From NCBI RefSeq assembly GCF_009618275.1, contig NZ_WIAD01000015.1:1-64000 (forward strand): DNA of 64,000 bases. Direction: 5' to 3'. Of this stretch, positions 17,173 through 25,090 are shown one piece after another (the first letter of the stretch is position 1; each line of letters opens with the position of its first letter). The stretch is from Roseimaritima sediminicola. GTDB lineage: Bacteria > Planctomycetota > Planctomycetia > Pirellulales > Pirellulaceae. The notes beneath the pieces are model-generated. The model did no database searches, was not told where the DNA came from, and saw only the letters and a program-made list of their open reading frames with translations. Both the position numbers and the translations under genes were made by a program.

Positions 17173-17937
17173 TCAGTTCCGGCTGAACGGGGGCGGAAAA
17201 CCACCTTCCAGAGCCACGTCGGCCGCCGCCTCCTCCGCCACTTGACGCTCCAGAATCGCGGTCAAAGCTTCCGCCCGCTGATCAACACTCGGCTCCCCCA
17301 GCAGGCGGACCTTGGCCCGACTGTCAAACTGTAGGGTATAGGCAATGATGTCGGTGATCGGGCCGAGCATCATCTGCGAGGCCATCAATTGGTGCAGATT
17401 CTTGTGAACCTCGCCGGCCGCGGGAATCAGCGCTTTGAAGGCAGCCAACAACCGCGTCTGCAGAGCCGCCCGGCCGCTCGCTCCGTTGGGAGGATAGACG
17501 TCCGGCAGGACCTCCACTTCGGCCATCCGAAAAGAACGCTGGGTATCGAATTCACGCAGAATCCTCGCCCGCTGGGCTCCCAACAACAGCACGTTATGGC
17601 GGTTGTCTTCGGTGGGAACGTGACTGATCACCTTGCAGATACAGACCACCGATTCCAGGGCCGGCCGGCCTGTTTCGGGCGGTAGGACCGGTTCGGTTGA
17701 GGAAGCCAGTTCGGTTGTGGGGGCCGGTTCGGTTGAGGGGACCGGTTCGGTTGGCAGGGCCATCGTGATCAATTTGTCGGACGCCAGCGATTCGGCCAGC
17801 AGCTCGCAGTAGCGAGGTTCGAAGATATGCAGGGGCTGCAGGGCGTGGGGAAACACAACCAAGCCCGGCAGGGGAAACAGCCGCACGCGGCCGTCGAAAT
17901 CTTCCGGCAAACGGGTGCGTTGATCTAATTCGCTCAT
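17173..17937 (-). CDS. Lon protease N-terminal (LON substrate-binding) domain protein
   Basis: The 254-residue protein has the stand-alone LON N-domain pattern: VRLFPLPGLVVFPHALQPLHIFEPRY near the start, then mixed strands and a helical C-terminal half (LLGEPSVDQRAEALTAILER). Such proteins lack the ATPase and protease domains of Lon, and their role is mostly unknown. A Thr/Glu/Pro insert (about residues 62-90, STEPAPTTELASSTEPV) is repeat-derived. The start MSELDQ is favoured because everything upstream is an 18-bp duplication and low-complexity sequence. It lies 99 nt upstream of folE on the same strand and is divergent from the dCTP deaminase-like gene. Confidence 0.85.
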   Translation of the reverse strand: MSELDQRTRLPEDFDGRVRLFPLPGLVVFPHALQPLHIFEPRYCELLAESLASDKLITMALPTEPVPSTEPAPTTELASSTEPVLPPETGRPALESVVCICKVISHVPTEDNRHNVLLLGAQRARILREFDTQRSFRMAEVEVLPDVYPPNGASGRAALQTRLLAAFKALIPAAGEVHKNLHQLMASQMMLGPITDIIAYTLQFDSRAKVRLLGEPSVDQRAEALTAILERQVAEEAAADVALEGGFPPPFSRN

Positions 17938-17944
17938 CACAACT

Positions 17945-17980
17945 GCCAAACGGGTAACAACAGCCAAACGGGTAACAACA
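17945..17980. repeat. Perfect 18-bp tandem duplication in the leader of the LON-domain gene
   Basis: GCCAAACGGGTAACAACA occurs twice in a row immediately upstream of the start codon at 17937. It encodes VVTRLA-type residues only if a longer upstream start were used. Confidence 0.85.
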
Positions 17981-18097
17981 GCCGATCGGCGACGGCCCCC
18001 ACTTTGGAAACCATGCTCCATCAACGGCGTCCGTTCATGATAGCCGCTGGGCCGCATCCTCGATGAAGGTTTCGCAAAGAACCGCGGAAGCTTTTGG

Positions 18098-18127
18098 TTG
18101 ACAAGCCGGCCTCGGGCCTTAGACAAT
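18098..18127 (+). promoter_or_regulatory. Candidate promoter for the dCTP deaminase-like gene
   Basis: TTGACA (18098-18103), an 18-nt spacer and GACAAT (18122-18127, four of six bases) precede the ATG at 18187 by about 60 nt. The -35 is perfect; the -10 is weak. Confidence 0.4.
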
Positions 18128-18186
18128 CATGCAAGCGCCTGCTGTGCGAACAGCGTTCATAAATTGCCTTTGCAAAAAGCCCCAAC

Positions 18187-18771
18187 ATGATCCTTTCCGG
18201 CAAGGAAATTCAGCGGGAACTTGGTTCGGACATCGTCATTTCGCCTTTCGACGCCGCACGTCTGAACCCGAACAGTTACAACCTTTCACTGCACGACGAA
18301 CTGTTGACCTACGAAGAGGTCGTGCTGGACATGCGGACGCCCAATCGCTACCGGCGGTTGAACATTCCGCCCGAAGGACGCGTTCTGCAACCGGGCCAGC
18401 TGTACCTGGGACGCACGGTCGAACACACCGAGACCCGCAACCTGGTGCCGATGGTGGCCAGCCGCAGCTCGCTGACGCGACTGGGACTATTCGTCAACAC
18501 CAACAGCGGCTTCGGCGATGTCGGTTACCGCGGCTGCTGGACCCTGCAGATCCACTGCGTCCAGCCGATCCGAATCTACGCCGGAATCCAGATCTGTCAG
18601 ATCCTATACCACCAGCTCAGTGGCGAGTGCGAGGATTACGACAGTGACAAGTATCAAAACGCCACCGACATCCAACCCAGCAAGCTGTTCCGTGAAATCG
18701 GTGGCGACGACGCCTCGGATCAACAGCTGGAACTGAATTTCGACGAACTGGTCAAACAGGCGTCGAACTAG
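18187..18771 (+). CDS. dcd: dCTP deaminase-like protein with Gln at the catalytic Glu position
   Basis: The 194-residue protein belongs to the trimeric dCTP deaminase/dUTPase fold. It has the active-site block ASRSSLTRLGLFVNTNSGFG, then DVGYRGCWTLQIHC, and a C-terminal tail with DSDKYQNATDIQPS. Classical Dcd converts dCTP to dUTP to supply dTMP. Compared with E. coli Dcd (DPGWSGCIVLEFYN), the general-base Glu (E138) falls on Gln121 here. Ser and Arg of the RSSLxRLGL block are kept. The protein may be a nucleotide-binding or altered-activity relative rather than a working deaminase. It is transcribed alone, divergent from the LON-domain gene. Confidence 0.85.
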   Translation: MILSGKEIQRELGSDIVISPFDAARLNPNSYNLSLHDELLTYEEVVLDMRTPNRYRRLNIPPEGRVLQPGQLYLGRTVEHTETRNLVPMVASRSSLTRLGLFVNTNSGFGDVGYRGCWTLQIHCVQPIRIYAGIQICQILYHQLSGECEDYDSDKYQNATDIQPSKLFREIGGDDASDQQLELNFDELVKQASN

Positions 18772-18791
18772 CGCCGCATCGAAGCGGCGCT
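18770..18791. terminator. Hairpin at the stop codon of the dCTP deaminase-like gene
   Basis: AGCGCCGC and GCGGCGCT form a perfect 8-bp stem with a six-base loop that begins inside the TAG stop codon. No T-run follows. It lies between convergent genes. Confidence 0.4.
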
Positions 18792-18898
18792 GGGAGGGTA
18801 GCGGATCTCGCCAGAGATTGGACCGAGGCGGCGCAAAGGTCCAAAGTCTGGCGTGGTTCAGCTACGGCCAGATCCCAAGATCCAATGCTGACGCGGCA

Positions 18899-19324
18899 CT
18901 AGGCCGGAGCCGCCGGATAGACGAATTCGATTGGGGCATCGATATCCGGGTGCAGGCTCTTGTGCACCGGACAGGTGTGGGCGGCCGATTCCAGCCGTTG
19001 GCGAAAGTCATCGGGCACGGCTCCCGGAGGAAACGTCACCACGGTGCGCAGGGCCCCGATCCGGCGTACCGGTTTGGGGATCATCTCCTTGGTCACCTGC
19101 ACCTGGGTTCCCTCCAGTTCCAGTGCGTGCCGCTGGGCCAGCAATCCCAGAATCGTCAGGATGCACGAGCCCAACGCCGTGGCCACCAGATCGGTCGGTG
19201 AAAACTGGCTGCCTCGGCCGCCGTTATCGGTCGGTGCGTCGGTCACCAACGTGGCCCCACTCGGGCCGTGGGTGGCCTGCACCCGGAGCTGGCCTTGGTA
19301 GACGGCGGTAATTTCGACGGCCAT
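18899..19324 (-). CDS. OsmC family peroxiredoxin-like protein
   Basis: The 141-residue protein has the OsmC/Ohr fold signature with two reactive cysteines: the first in ALGSCILTILGLLAQ, the second in HTCPVHKSLHP. Family members reduce organic hydroperoxides or handle electrophiles in the cytoplasm. Its ATG follows the stop codon of the quinone oxidoreductase gene directly (TAAATG), so the two are certainly co-transcribed and probably translationally coupled. It is the last gene of a five-gene minus-strand unit beginning with an ECF sigma factor, which suggests a stress-induced function. Confidence 0.92.
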   Translation of the reverse strand: MAVEITAVYQGQLRVQATHGPSGATLVTDAPTDNGGRGSQFSPTDLVATALGSCILTILGLLAQRHALELEGTQVQVTKEMIPKPVRRIGALRTVVTFPPGAVPDDFRQRLESAAHTCPVHKSLHPDIDAPIEFVYPAAPA

Positions 19325-20314
19325 TTAAATCTCCAGGACGATCTTGCCGCTCAAGCAGTTCTCACCTTGCAGCGTGGCCTGTTCCTGCAAGCGATGGGCC
19401 TCGGCGGCTTCGGAAAGTTTCATCACGCGGCCGATGTGCGGCTGGAGCTTCTCGTCGGTCAACCAGTCGTTGATGTCGTCGGCCGCGGTTCGCATTTGAT
19501 CCGGCGTGGCCTTGAACATCACGACGCCATGCACCGACAACTCGTTGACGTAGAACGGTCCCACGGGGAACTCAGGCCGGGCTTCGCGTCCGGCCATCAA
19601 GACCATACGTCCGCGATGGGCCAGCACGTCGACGGCCAGGTCGAAGTCGGGTTCGCGACGGGTTTCCCAGAGGACGTGGATGCCCTCGGGGGCCAGTTTC
19701 TTGGTTTCTTCGGCGATCGAATCGGTGTGATAGTTGATCGTGTAATCCGCGCCCAAGGCTTCGGCCCGCTGGCACTTTTCATCGCTGCCAGCCGTTGCGA
19801 TCACCTGGGCGCCCAACGCCTTGGCCGCTTGCACCACCATCGATCCCACGCCTCCGGTGCCGCCGATGACCAGCAGTTTTTCGCCGGCCCGCAGTTTCAC
19901 TCGGCTCAACCCGAGATGGGCCGTCACGCCGACCAAGGCACAGGCGGCCGCGGTCGTGGATTCCACACCGTCGGGCGTGGGATACACCCAATCGGCATCG
20001 ACGGCCGCCAGTTCCGCGAACGTGCCCTGTCGCCCGAGCAACCCCTGATTGGTCGACCAGACGCGATCGCCCGTCCGCAGCCCCGAGACGCCTTCGCCCA
20101 CTTCGACCACGGTGCCGGCCAGGTCACAACCGACGATGAAGGGCTGGGGCAGGTCCATCGCGATCGTACCGCTGCGAATGTAGGTATCGATGGGATTCAC
20201 TGCGACCGCTTCACAACGGATCAGGACCTGTCCCGGGCCGGCGACCGGATCGGGCAAATCTCCATACTCAATGGCTTCAGGTGGTCCGGTCTTTTTGATG
20301 TACGCAGCTTTCAT
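19325..20314 (-). CDS. NADPH:quinone oxidoreductase, zinc-independent MDR family
   Basis: The 329-residue product (MKAAYIKKTGPPEAIEYGDL) is a medium-chain dehydrogenase/reductase of the quinone oxidoreductase type. The GroES-like N-domain includes GCDLAGTVVEVGEGVSGL. The Rossmann part shows VIGGTGGVGSMVVQAAKALG for NADPH binding. The cysteine/histidine set for catalytic zinc is absent, as in QOR/zeta-crystallin. It would reduce quinones or enals with NADPH. The start codon overlaps the end of the upstream membrane-protein gene by 38 bp, and the stop abuts the OsmC start. Confidence 0.92.
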   Translation of the reverse strand: MKAAYIKKTGPPEAIEYGDLPDPVAGPGQVLIRCEAVAVNPIDTYIRSGTIAMDLPQPFIVGCDLAGTVVEVGEGVSGLRTGDRVWSTNQGLLGRQGTFAELAAVDADWVYPTPDGVESTTAAACALVGVTAHLGLSRVKLRAGEKLLVIGGTGGVGSMVVQAAKALGAQVIATAGSDEKCQRAEALGADYTINYHTDSIAEETKKLAPEGIHVLWETRREPDFDLAVDVLAHRGRMVLMAGREARPEFPVGPFYVNELSVHGVVMFKATPDQMRTAADDINDWLTDEKLQPHIGRVMKLSEAAEAHRLQEQATLQGENCLSGKIVLEI

Positions 20315-21161
20315 CGTTCGCGGGCTCCCTGCATTCCAAAAGAAACAACGCGGCCAGAGCCGCGCCACCGTTGGCCGAACGCAGGAAGGCTTCTTCCCAA
20401 GCGAACAACCCATAGGCCGATACACGGCTGGCCGCCGTCATCATACCCCACAGGGCCATGTAGCACAGCGACCCTCTGGTGCGGCCGATCGCCAGCGCCG
20501 CGACCGCCCCGAGATCCACCGCGGCGATCGTCCACAGCGTCCTTTGTACCGCGTCGCGGTCGAGCGAGTATCCGTACCAGCGCTGGAAGGAACGCGTCAG
20601 AAAGACCTCCACCGAATCGGGCGCAAAAATTAATTTCGCTGCGTGCAGCAGGAACATGGCTGCGGCCGCGGCCGCCAGAAACCAACCGATCCGCCGCACC
20701 GCTTTGACATCGACCGCAGAGCGTGTGTTCCCCGGCGGCGCGGTTCGCGGCCGCCATCGCCACAGCCATGCCAAGGCGATCGGAGCGGCCAACCGCGGCA
20801 GATGGTCGACCATCTGAGCGGCGCGTCGCAGGTGCCACGGCGGCTCCGGGCCCGCGGCCGGCTCCAGCAGCACCGCAGCGGTTTGCCAGAGAACGACGAT
20901 CGCAGCGCCGGCGGCCGCCAGGGGCCACAGCCGCACCGACCAACACCAGGCCGCGGTGGCGGCCGACACCGCGGCCAGCAACTGGCCGATGCTCTGCCAG
21001 TTGTCCGCCGCCGAATCCATCTGGCGCTGCCAACCGATCTGCAGCAGCCCCAGGGCATACAGCCCGACCACGATCCGCAGCGTCGCGTGCGCGCGAATCA
21101 CGGCGGGCCGGTCGATGGGGGTTGGTTCATCCGCCGGTAACGGTTGGGAAGGCATAACCAT
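20277..21161 (-). CDS. Multi-pass membrane protein of unknown function
   Basis: The 294-residue protein has about seven hydrophobic segments (for example TLRIVVGLYALGLLQIGW, ALAWLWRWRP, IGWFLAAAAAAMFLLHAAKL and GGAALAALFLLEC), so it is an integral membrane protein. A charged segment (RRAAQMVDHLPRL) and one with FQRWYGYSLDRDAVQRTLW face out of the membrane. I do not recognise the family with confidence; a DoxX- or DUF-type redox-associated membrane protein is possible. It starts 20 nt after the anti-sigma-like gene and overlaps the quinone oxidoreductase start by 38 bp. Confidence 0.75.
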   Translation of the reverse strand: MVMPSQPLPADEPTPIDRPAVIRAHATLRIVVGLYALGLLQIGWQRQMDSAADNWQSIGQLLAAVSAATAAWCWSVRLWPLAAAGAAIVVLWQTAAVLLEPAAGPEPPWHLRRAAQMVDHLPRLAAPIALAWLWRWRPRTAPPGNTRSAVDVKAVRRIGWFLAAAAAAMFLLHAAKLIFAPDSVEVFLTRSFQRWYGYSLDRDAVQRTLWTIAAVDLGAVAALAIGRTRGSLCYMALWGMMTAASRVSAYGLFAWEEAFLRSANGGAALAALFLLECREPANDESCVHQKDRTT

Positions 21162-21181
21162 CCATCATTGGTTGGGGCCGA

Positions 21182-22639
21182 TTAAAACCGCCCGTTTCGC
21201 CCGGGCGGTCCCGAAGGACCCGTCGGCCGCGGCCCGCCGGTCGGTCCGAGGCGGCCCCGTCGATCTTCCCGCGTCTTGCGTTCCAACAGCGGGAACAATT
21301 CATGCGGCGGCGACAGCTCCACCTCCAAGCGGTCTGCCGGGTCCAGCGCCTGCAGCGTTTCGACGCGCGCCGTCTGGGTCTTGCGGCGCACCGCTTCGAT
21401 GGCCCAGCCATACAGAACCTCTTTCTGTTCCTGCGGCGAAGGCACCCAACTGTCGAGAGCTTCGAGGACTGGGTCGCTGATGACCGACTTCATGGCGTAC
21501 AGGTCATCCTCGCTCAATTGAAACATCGACCAACCGCGCCGGCGTACGAACACAAAGTGCAGCAGAGCCGCTTCGGGATCCTCCTTGAACTGTCCTGAAA
21601 CACTGTCGCCGGCCAGCGACTTCAGCTGCCCGCTCCACCAACCGGAACGTCTCTCGCGTTCGTTGCCCAGCCGCTGCACCCAGTCGCCGGCGATCACGTG
21701 CAGGACGCGATAGATGGCTTCGGAATCCTCGTCGCTCAACTGCCTCAGCCACAACCGGCTGGAACCTTCCAGGGCTTTGGCAAAGGCGGCCGCACGCTGC
21801 TCGGGACTGCCCTGTTCGATTTGTTCGCGGGTTTCGACGGCCCAGTTCGTTCGCAGCCGCGCGTAGGCTTCGAGGGTTCGCAGCAACCGCTCGGGATTCT
21901 CCGCCGCGGCCACCGCGGCGGCTCGCTGACGAACTTCTTGTTGCCGCTGCGGAGAGAGTTTTTCAAAGCGTTGCCAGGCCGACTCCAAACGACTCCGCTG
22001 GGCCGGTTCCATTTCCTCCAGCACCTCCGCGCGCTGGGCCACCGGCGTCTGGCTCAGCAGCGAATTCGCCGGCGGCAATCCGGCCGGCCCAAAACCTCCA
22101 GCAGCCTCCGCGGCGTCGACGGTTTCCAACCAGCGGTCATTCTGGCTGACCTGGGTTAACCACGGCAGGTCGTCGGCCACCAGGTACGCATCGAGATGTT
22201 CGGCCAAAGGCAGGTCGGCCAATTGTCGCCGCAGAGCCACCTGGCGGCTGCCCCGGACGACGACCGCACCGATTAAAACGGCGGCGGCGGTACACAGCGC
22301 GACGGCCAGCAGCCGCCAGCCCCCGAGCCGGCGCGAACGCCGCGTGGCGGGTGTGGTTTCCATGTCCGCAGCGACCATTTCCAGCGTCGTCTGCGCAAAT
22401 CCGTCACTGACCGAAGCCTGGGGCAATTCGTCCAATAACTGCCATCCGCGCTGCAGCTGCTGGAGGCGGCGGCGCAGCTGGGCATCCTCGACCAATCGCT
22501 GCTCCAACTCGCCCCGCTGCTCCGGCGGCAGTTCACCATCGAGGTAGGCCACCAGTTGCTCGTCGATCGGATCGACCGCCGCGGTATCGGCCCCGCCGGT
22601 ATTCTGCAAAGCATCCTCACGGCTCGGTTCGTTCGACAT
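21182..22639 (-). CDS. Membrane-bound anti-sigma-like protein
   Basis: The 485-residue protein opens with an anti-sigma-type helical domain (DEQLVAYLDGELPPEQRGEL) without the zinc-binding HxxxCxxC motif. One membrane helix lies at about residues 108-128 (WRLLAVALCTAAAVLIGAVV). The remaining about 350 residues, rich in Arg/Glu helices, would lie outside the cytoplasm and could be the sensor part. It follows the ECF sigma gene by two nucleotides (TGAGTATG), the classical arrangement of a sigma factor and its regulator. The C-terminus is Arg/Gly/Pro-rich. Confidence 0.8.
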   Translation of the reverse strand: MSNEPSREDALQNTGGADTAAVDPIDEQLVAYLDGELPPEQRGELEQRLVEDAQLRRRLQQLQRGWQLLDELPQASVSDGFAQTTLEMVAADMETTPATRRSRRLGGWRLLAVALCTAAAVLIGAVVVRGSRQVALRRQLADLPLAEHLDAYLVADDLPWLTQVSQNDRWLETVDAAEAAGGFGPAGLPPANSLLSQTPVAQRAEVLEEMEPAQRSRLESAWQRFEKLSPQRQQEVRQRAAAVAAAENPERLLRTLEAYARLRTNWAVETREQIEQGSPEQRAAAFAKALEGSSRLWLRQLSDEDSEAIYRVLHVIAGDWVQRLGNERERRSGWWSGQLKSLAGDSVSGQFKEDPEAALLHFVFVRRRGWSMFQLSEDDLYAMKSVISDPVLEALDSWVPSPQEQKEVLYGWAIEAVRRKTQTARVETLQALDPADRLEVELSPPHELFPLLERKTREDRRGRLGPTGGPRPTGPSGPPGRNGRF

Positions 22640-22641
22640 AC

Positions 22642-23310
22642 TCAGCGGTCCTTTGAATGCTGGGGACGCGAACTTCCATTGCCAGCGACGACGTCGACCG
22701 AAAGGACGCCGGCTTCGACATAGGGAACCAATAGATCTTTCAAGTTGACACGCGCTCGGCTGAGCAACGATTTGACCGCTTTGGTGCTCAAGCCCATGAC
22801 GTCAGCAATCTCCAAGTAACTGAGCCCTTCGAATTTGCTCAACAACAACGCCTCGCGTTGCCGCGGGTTCAGCATCTGGACCGCGGCCCGCACGACTTCG
22901 GCTCGCTCGGCACCCTCGATCTGCCGCGTGGGCATCAATCCACTGGCATCGGTCGCCAGGCTCGCCAACACCGCCGCCTGGCTGCCCGAGGGCGTGCTGC
23001 CGGCGTCGACCTCGTTGACCTCCTGCCGCCGACCGCTGGAGCGAACCGCGTTGCGAGCGACGTTGCCGGCGATCGTAAACAGCCAGGTGGAAAACTTGGC
23101 GCCCGGCTGGTAGTTCTTGCGAGCCCGGAACACCCGCAGGAACACCTCTTGCGTCATGTCATCGGCCAGATCTCGGCGCGGCCCCAGGTGCTCGAGCAAC
23201 CGAACCAGCCGCCCCTGATAACGCTGGACCAGTTCCTCGAACGCCTCGACGTCGTCTTCCTTGACGCGCAGCATCAACCGCACATCCGGATCGGACTGTT
23301 GATACCGCAT
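22642..23310 (-). CDS. RNA polymerase ECF sigma factor
   Basis: The product (222 residues from ATG at 23310; GTG 23331 and TTG 23334 are alternatives) has region 2 (EAFEELVQRYQGRLVRLLEH, then DDMTQEVFLRVFRARKNYQ) and region 4 (LNPRQREALLLSKFEGLSYL, then EIADVMGLSTKAVKSLLSRA). A linker of about 45 residues rich in Ser/Ala separates them, longer than usual. It leads a five-gene unit with its putative anti-sigma, a membrane protein, a quinone oxidoreductase and OsmC. It is divergent from the Nudix gene, and the 240-nt gap between them must carry both promoters. Autoregulation is likely but not visible. Confidence 0.93.
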   Translation of the reverse strand: MRYQQSDPDVRLMLRVKEDDVEAFEELVQRYQGRLVRLLEHLGPRRDLADDMTQEVFLRVFRARKNYQPGAKFSTWLFTIAGNVARNAVRSSGRRQEVNEVDAGSTPSGSQAAVLASLATDASGLMPTRQIEGAERAEVVRAAVQMLNPRQREALLLSKFEGLSYLEIADVMGLSTKAVKSLLSRARVNLKDLLVPYVEAGVLSVDVVAGNGSSRPQHSKDR

Positions 23311-23552
23311 CGCTGTGGAAGGACTGACCACCAAAACCCTGGCACCGCTGAGAGTTGACTGTTTCCGGTTCCCCGATTCACCTTACACATCTAGTCTAGA
23401 TCACCCGTGGTAGACCGGAAACGGCCATCATCCGCCGCCGCCTTTCCGCTGCTCCAGCACTCACCCCATCACACTGCAAACCTTTAAACCGCGGGGCGGC
23501 CCGAAGGTTCCGCGGCGGTTGGAACCCGGCCCCTTTCATTGGAGAACCATCC

Positions 23553-24122
23553 ATGACCGACACGCCTGAGCCCGAAGGCGAAGAGATCCTGTTCCGCAGC
23601 TCGCGGTTTCAGGTCCATCGCGTCCGAACGCAATTGCCCTCCGGAGCCCTGATCGAGAAAGAGATCATCCGGCACCCCGGCGCGGTGGTCATTCTGCCGA
23701 TCCTGGACGATGGCCGAGTGGTGATGATCGAGAACTATCGCTACTCGATCGGCCGCAACCTGCTGGAGCTGCCGGCGGGCACGCGGGAACGAGACGAGCC
23801 CGCCGAGCAGACGGCGGCCCGCGAGCTGGTCGAAGAGACAGGATTCGTCGCCGGCCGCTTGCGTTTTGTCCAAAGCTTCTTCGCGGCACCCGGCATTCTG
23901 GACGAACAGATGCAACTGTTCGTGGCAACACAACTGACCCAGACTCAGCCCCGTCGTGAAGAGGGTGAACAGATTTGTAACCGCCTGCTATCGTGGCCTG
24001 AGATCGAATCCAAGCTGCGCCGCGGCGGCATTCAGGACGCCAAGACGCTGGTCGGTCTGCTGCTCGGGCGCGACCTGCACGACCGGACCACAGCGGCCAG
24101 AACCGGCGAAGAAATACCATGA
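23553..24122 (+). CDS. Nudix hydrolase (ADP-ribose pyrophosphatase-like)
   Basis: The 189-residue protein has a complete Nudix box (GTRERDEPAEQTAARELVEETGF read as G-x5-E-x7-REUxEExGU). The N-terminal strand pattern (LPSGALIEKEIIRHPGAVVI) and the Pro/Gly placement after the box fit ADP-ribose/NDP-sugar pyrophosphatases. These hydrolyse ADP-ribose to AMP and ribose 5-phosphate with Mg2+. The start ATG at 23553 is 242 nt from the divergent sigma gene. It stands alone before the exopolysaccharide operon. Confidence 0.9.
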   Translation: MTDTPEPEGEEILFRSSRFQVHRVRTQLPSGALIEKEIIRHPGAVVILPILDDGRVVMIENYRYSIGRNLLELPAGTRERDEPAEQTAARELVEETGFVAGRLRFVQSFFAAPGILDEQMQLFVATQLTQTQPRREEGEQICNRLLSWPEIESKLRRGGIQDAKTLVGLLLGRDLHDRTTAARTGEEIP

Positions 24123-24128
24123 AAATAT

Positions 24129-24156
24129 TGGACAAAGGCCAACGAGCAGCTATCCT
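24129..24156 (+). promoter_or_regulatory. Possible promoter for the exopolysaccharide operon
   Basis: TGGACA (24129-24134, five of six bases), a 16-nt spacer and TATCCT (24151-24156, four of six) lie in the 259-nt gap after the Nudix gene. The gap otherwise holds no recognisable gene. The resulting leader would be about 220 nt. Confidence 0.3.
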
Positions 24157-24381
24157 ACCGTCTTGTCCACTCAAGCCATTTTTGGCCCATGCCCGAACGG
24201 GCTACAGCGGCGTGAACAGGTTCTCATGGCGCAAACGGGCTCCGGCGGCAACGGTTAAACCGGCCGCGGGGGACGGTTGTCGAGTGACGGGGCGTGATTC
24301 AGGTAAAACGGGGCCAGTTTCCAGGTGACTGCGGCCTGTTGGGCCTCCTAAACAAACGTCTCTTTCGTTTGGACGACTACG

Positions 24382-25044
24382 TTGGTGCTGCTCGACGCCC
24401 CACCGCCACTGACAACCGCCCCGGCGATCCTCAAGAGGGCAACGCCGGGGTGGAAGCGAGCGGTTGATCTGGCGGGCGTAGCGATCCTGATGCCGCTGCT
24501 GATGCCGTTGTTCGCCGCGGTGGCCGTGTTCATCAAGGTGGTCTCACCGGGGCCTGTGCTGTTTCGCCAACGTCGACTCGGCCACGGAGGCGAGACGTTT
24601 TGGATTTACAAGTTTCGCACCATGCACGTCAGCCCGGTCAGTCGTGACCAAGGCCACCGTGATTACCTGAATCGCCAGGCCGGCAGTGATGCTCCCAATC
24701 GCAAACCCGACTACCTGGCGGATCTGATTCCCGGCGGACAGCTGTTGCGAAAGCTGTCGATCGATGAATTGCCGCAATTGTTGAACGTCGCCCGCGGCGA
24801 GATGAGTTTGGTGGGGCCGCGACCGGACCTGATGCAGATCGCCGACTACCAACCCGTCCAGCTGCGGCGTTTCGAAGTCCTGCCCGGGATGACGGGCCTG
24901 TGGCAGGTCAGCGGCAAGAACCGCCTGACATTTGAACAGATGATCGAACTGGATATCCGTTACATCGAAAACCGCAGTTTGCATCTAGACCTCCAGATCC
25001 TGCTGCGAACCGTGCGGGTTCTGGTGCAGGAACGCAACGAGTAG
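24382..25044 (+). CDS. Polyprenyl-phosphate sugar-1-phosphate transferase (WcaJ/PglC-type)
   Basis: The 220-residue protein is a bacterial sugar transferase: one N-terminal membrane segment (VAILMPLLMPLFAAVAVFIKV), then the family core FRQRRLGHGGETFWIYKFRTM, LSIDELPQLLNVARGEMSLVGPRPDL and PGMTGLWQVSGKN. It moves a sugar phosphate from a nucleotide sugar to undecaprenyl phosphate, starting repeat-unit assembly at the inner membrane. No ATG is available before an in-frame TAA at 24349, so translation must start at TTG 24382 or GTG 24385. It is the first gene of the 16-gene polysaccharide/megasynthase operon. Confidence 0.93.
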   Translation: MVLLDAPPPLTTAPAILKRATPGWKRAVDLAGVAILMPLLMPLFAAVAVFIKVVSPGPVLFRQRRLGHGGETFWIYKFRTMHVSPVSRDQGHRDYLNRQAGSDAPNRKPDYLADLIPGGQLLRKLSIDELPQLLNVARGEMSLVGPRPDLMQIADYQPVQLRRFEVLPGMTGLWQVSGKNRLTFEQMIELDIRYIENRSLHLDLQILLRTVRVLVQERNE

Positions 25045-25090
25045 CGGCCCCCGCCGGGGCCGCCTTTCACCACCTTGATGAGTAACACCT

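Noticed and set aside
24123-24381. Possible small gene between the Nudix and sugar transferase genes
   Set aside because: The short frame at 24119-24328 starts inside the Nudix stop region without a ribosome site and has no recognisable product.
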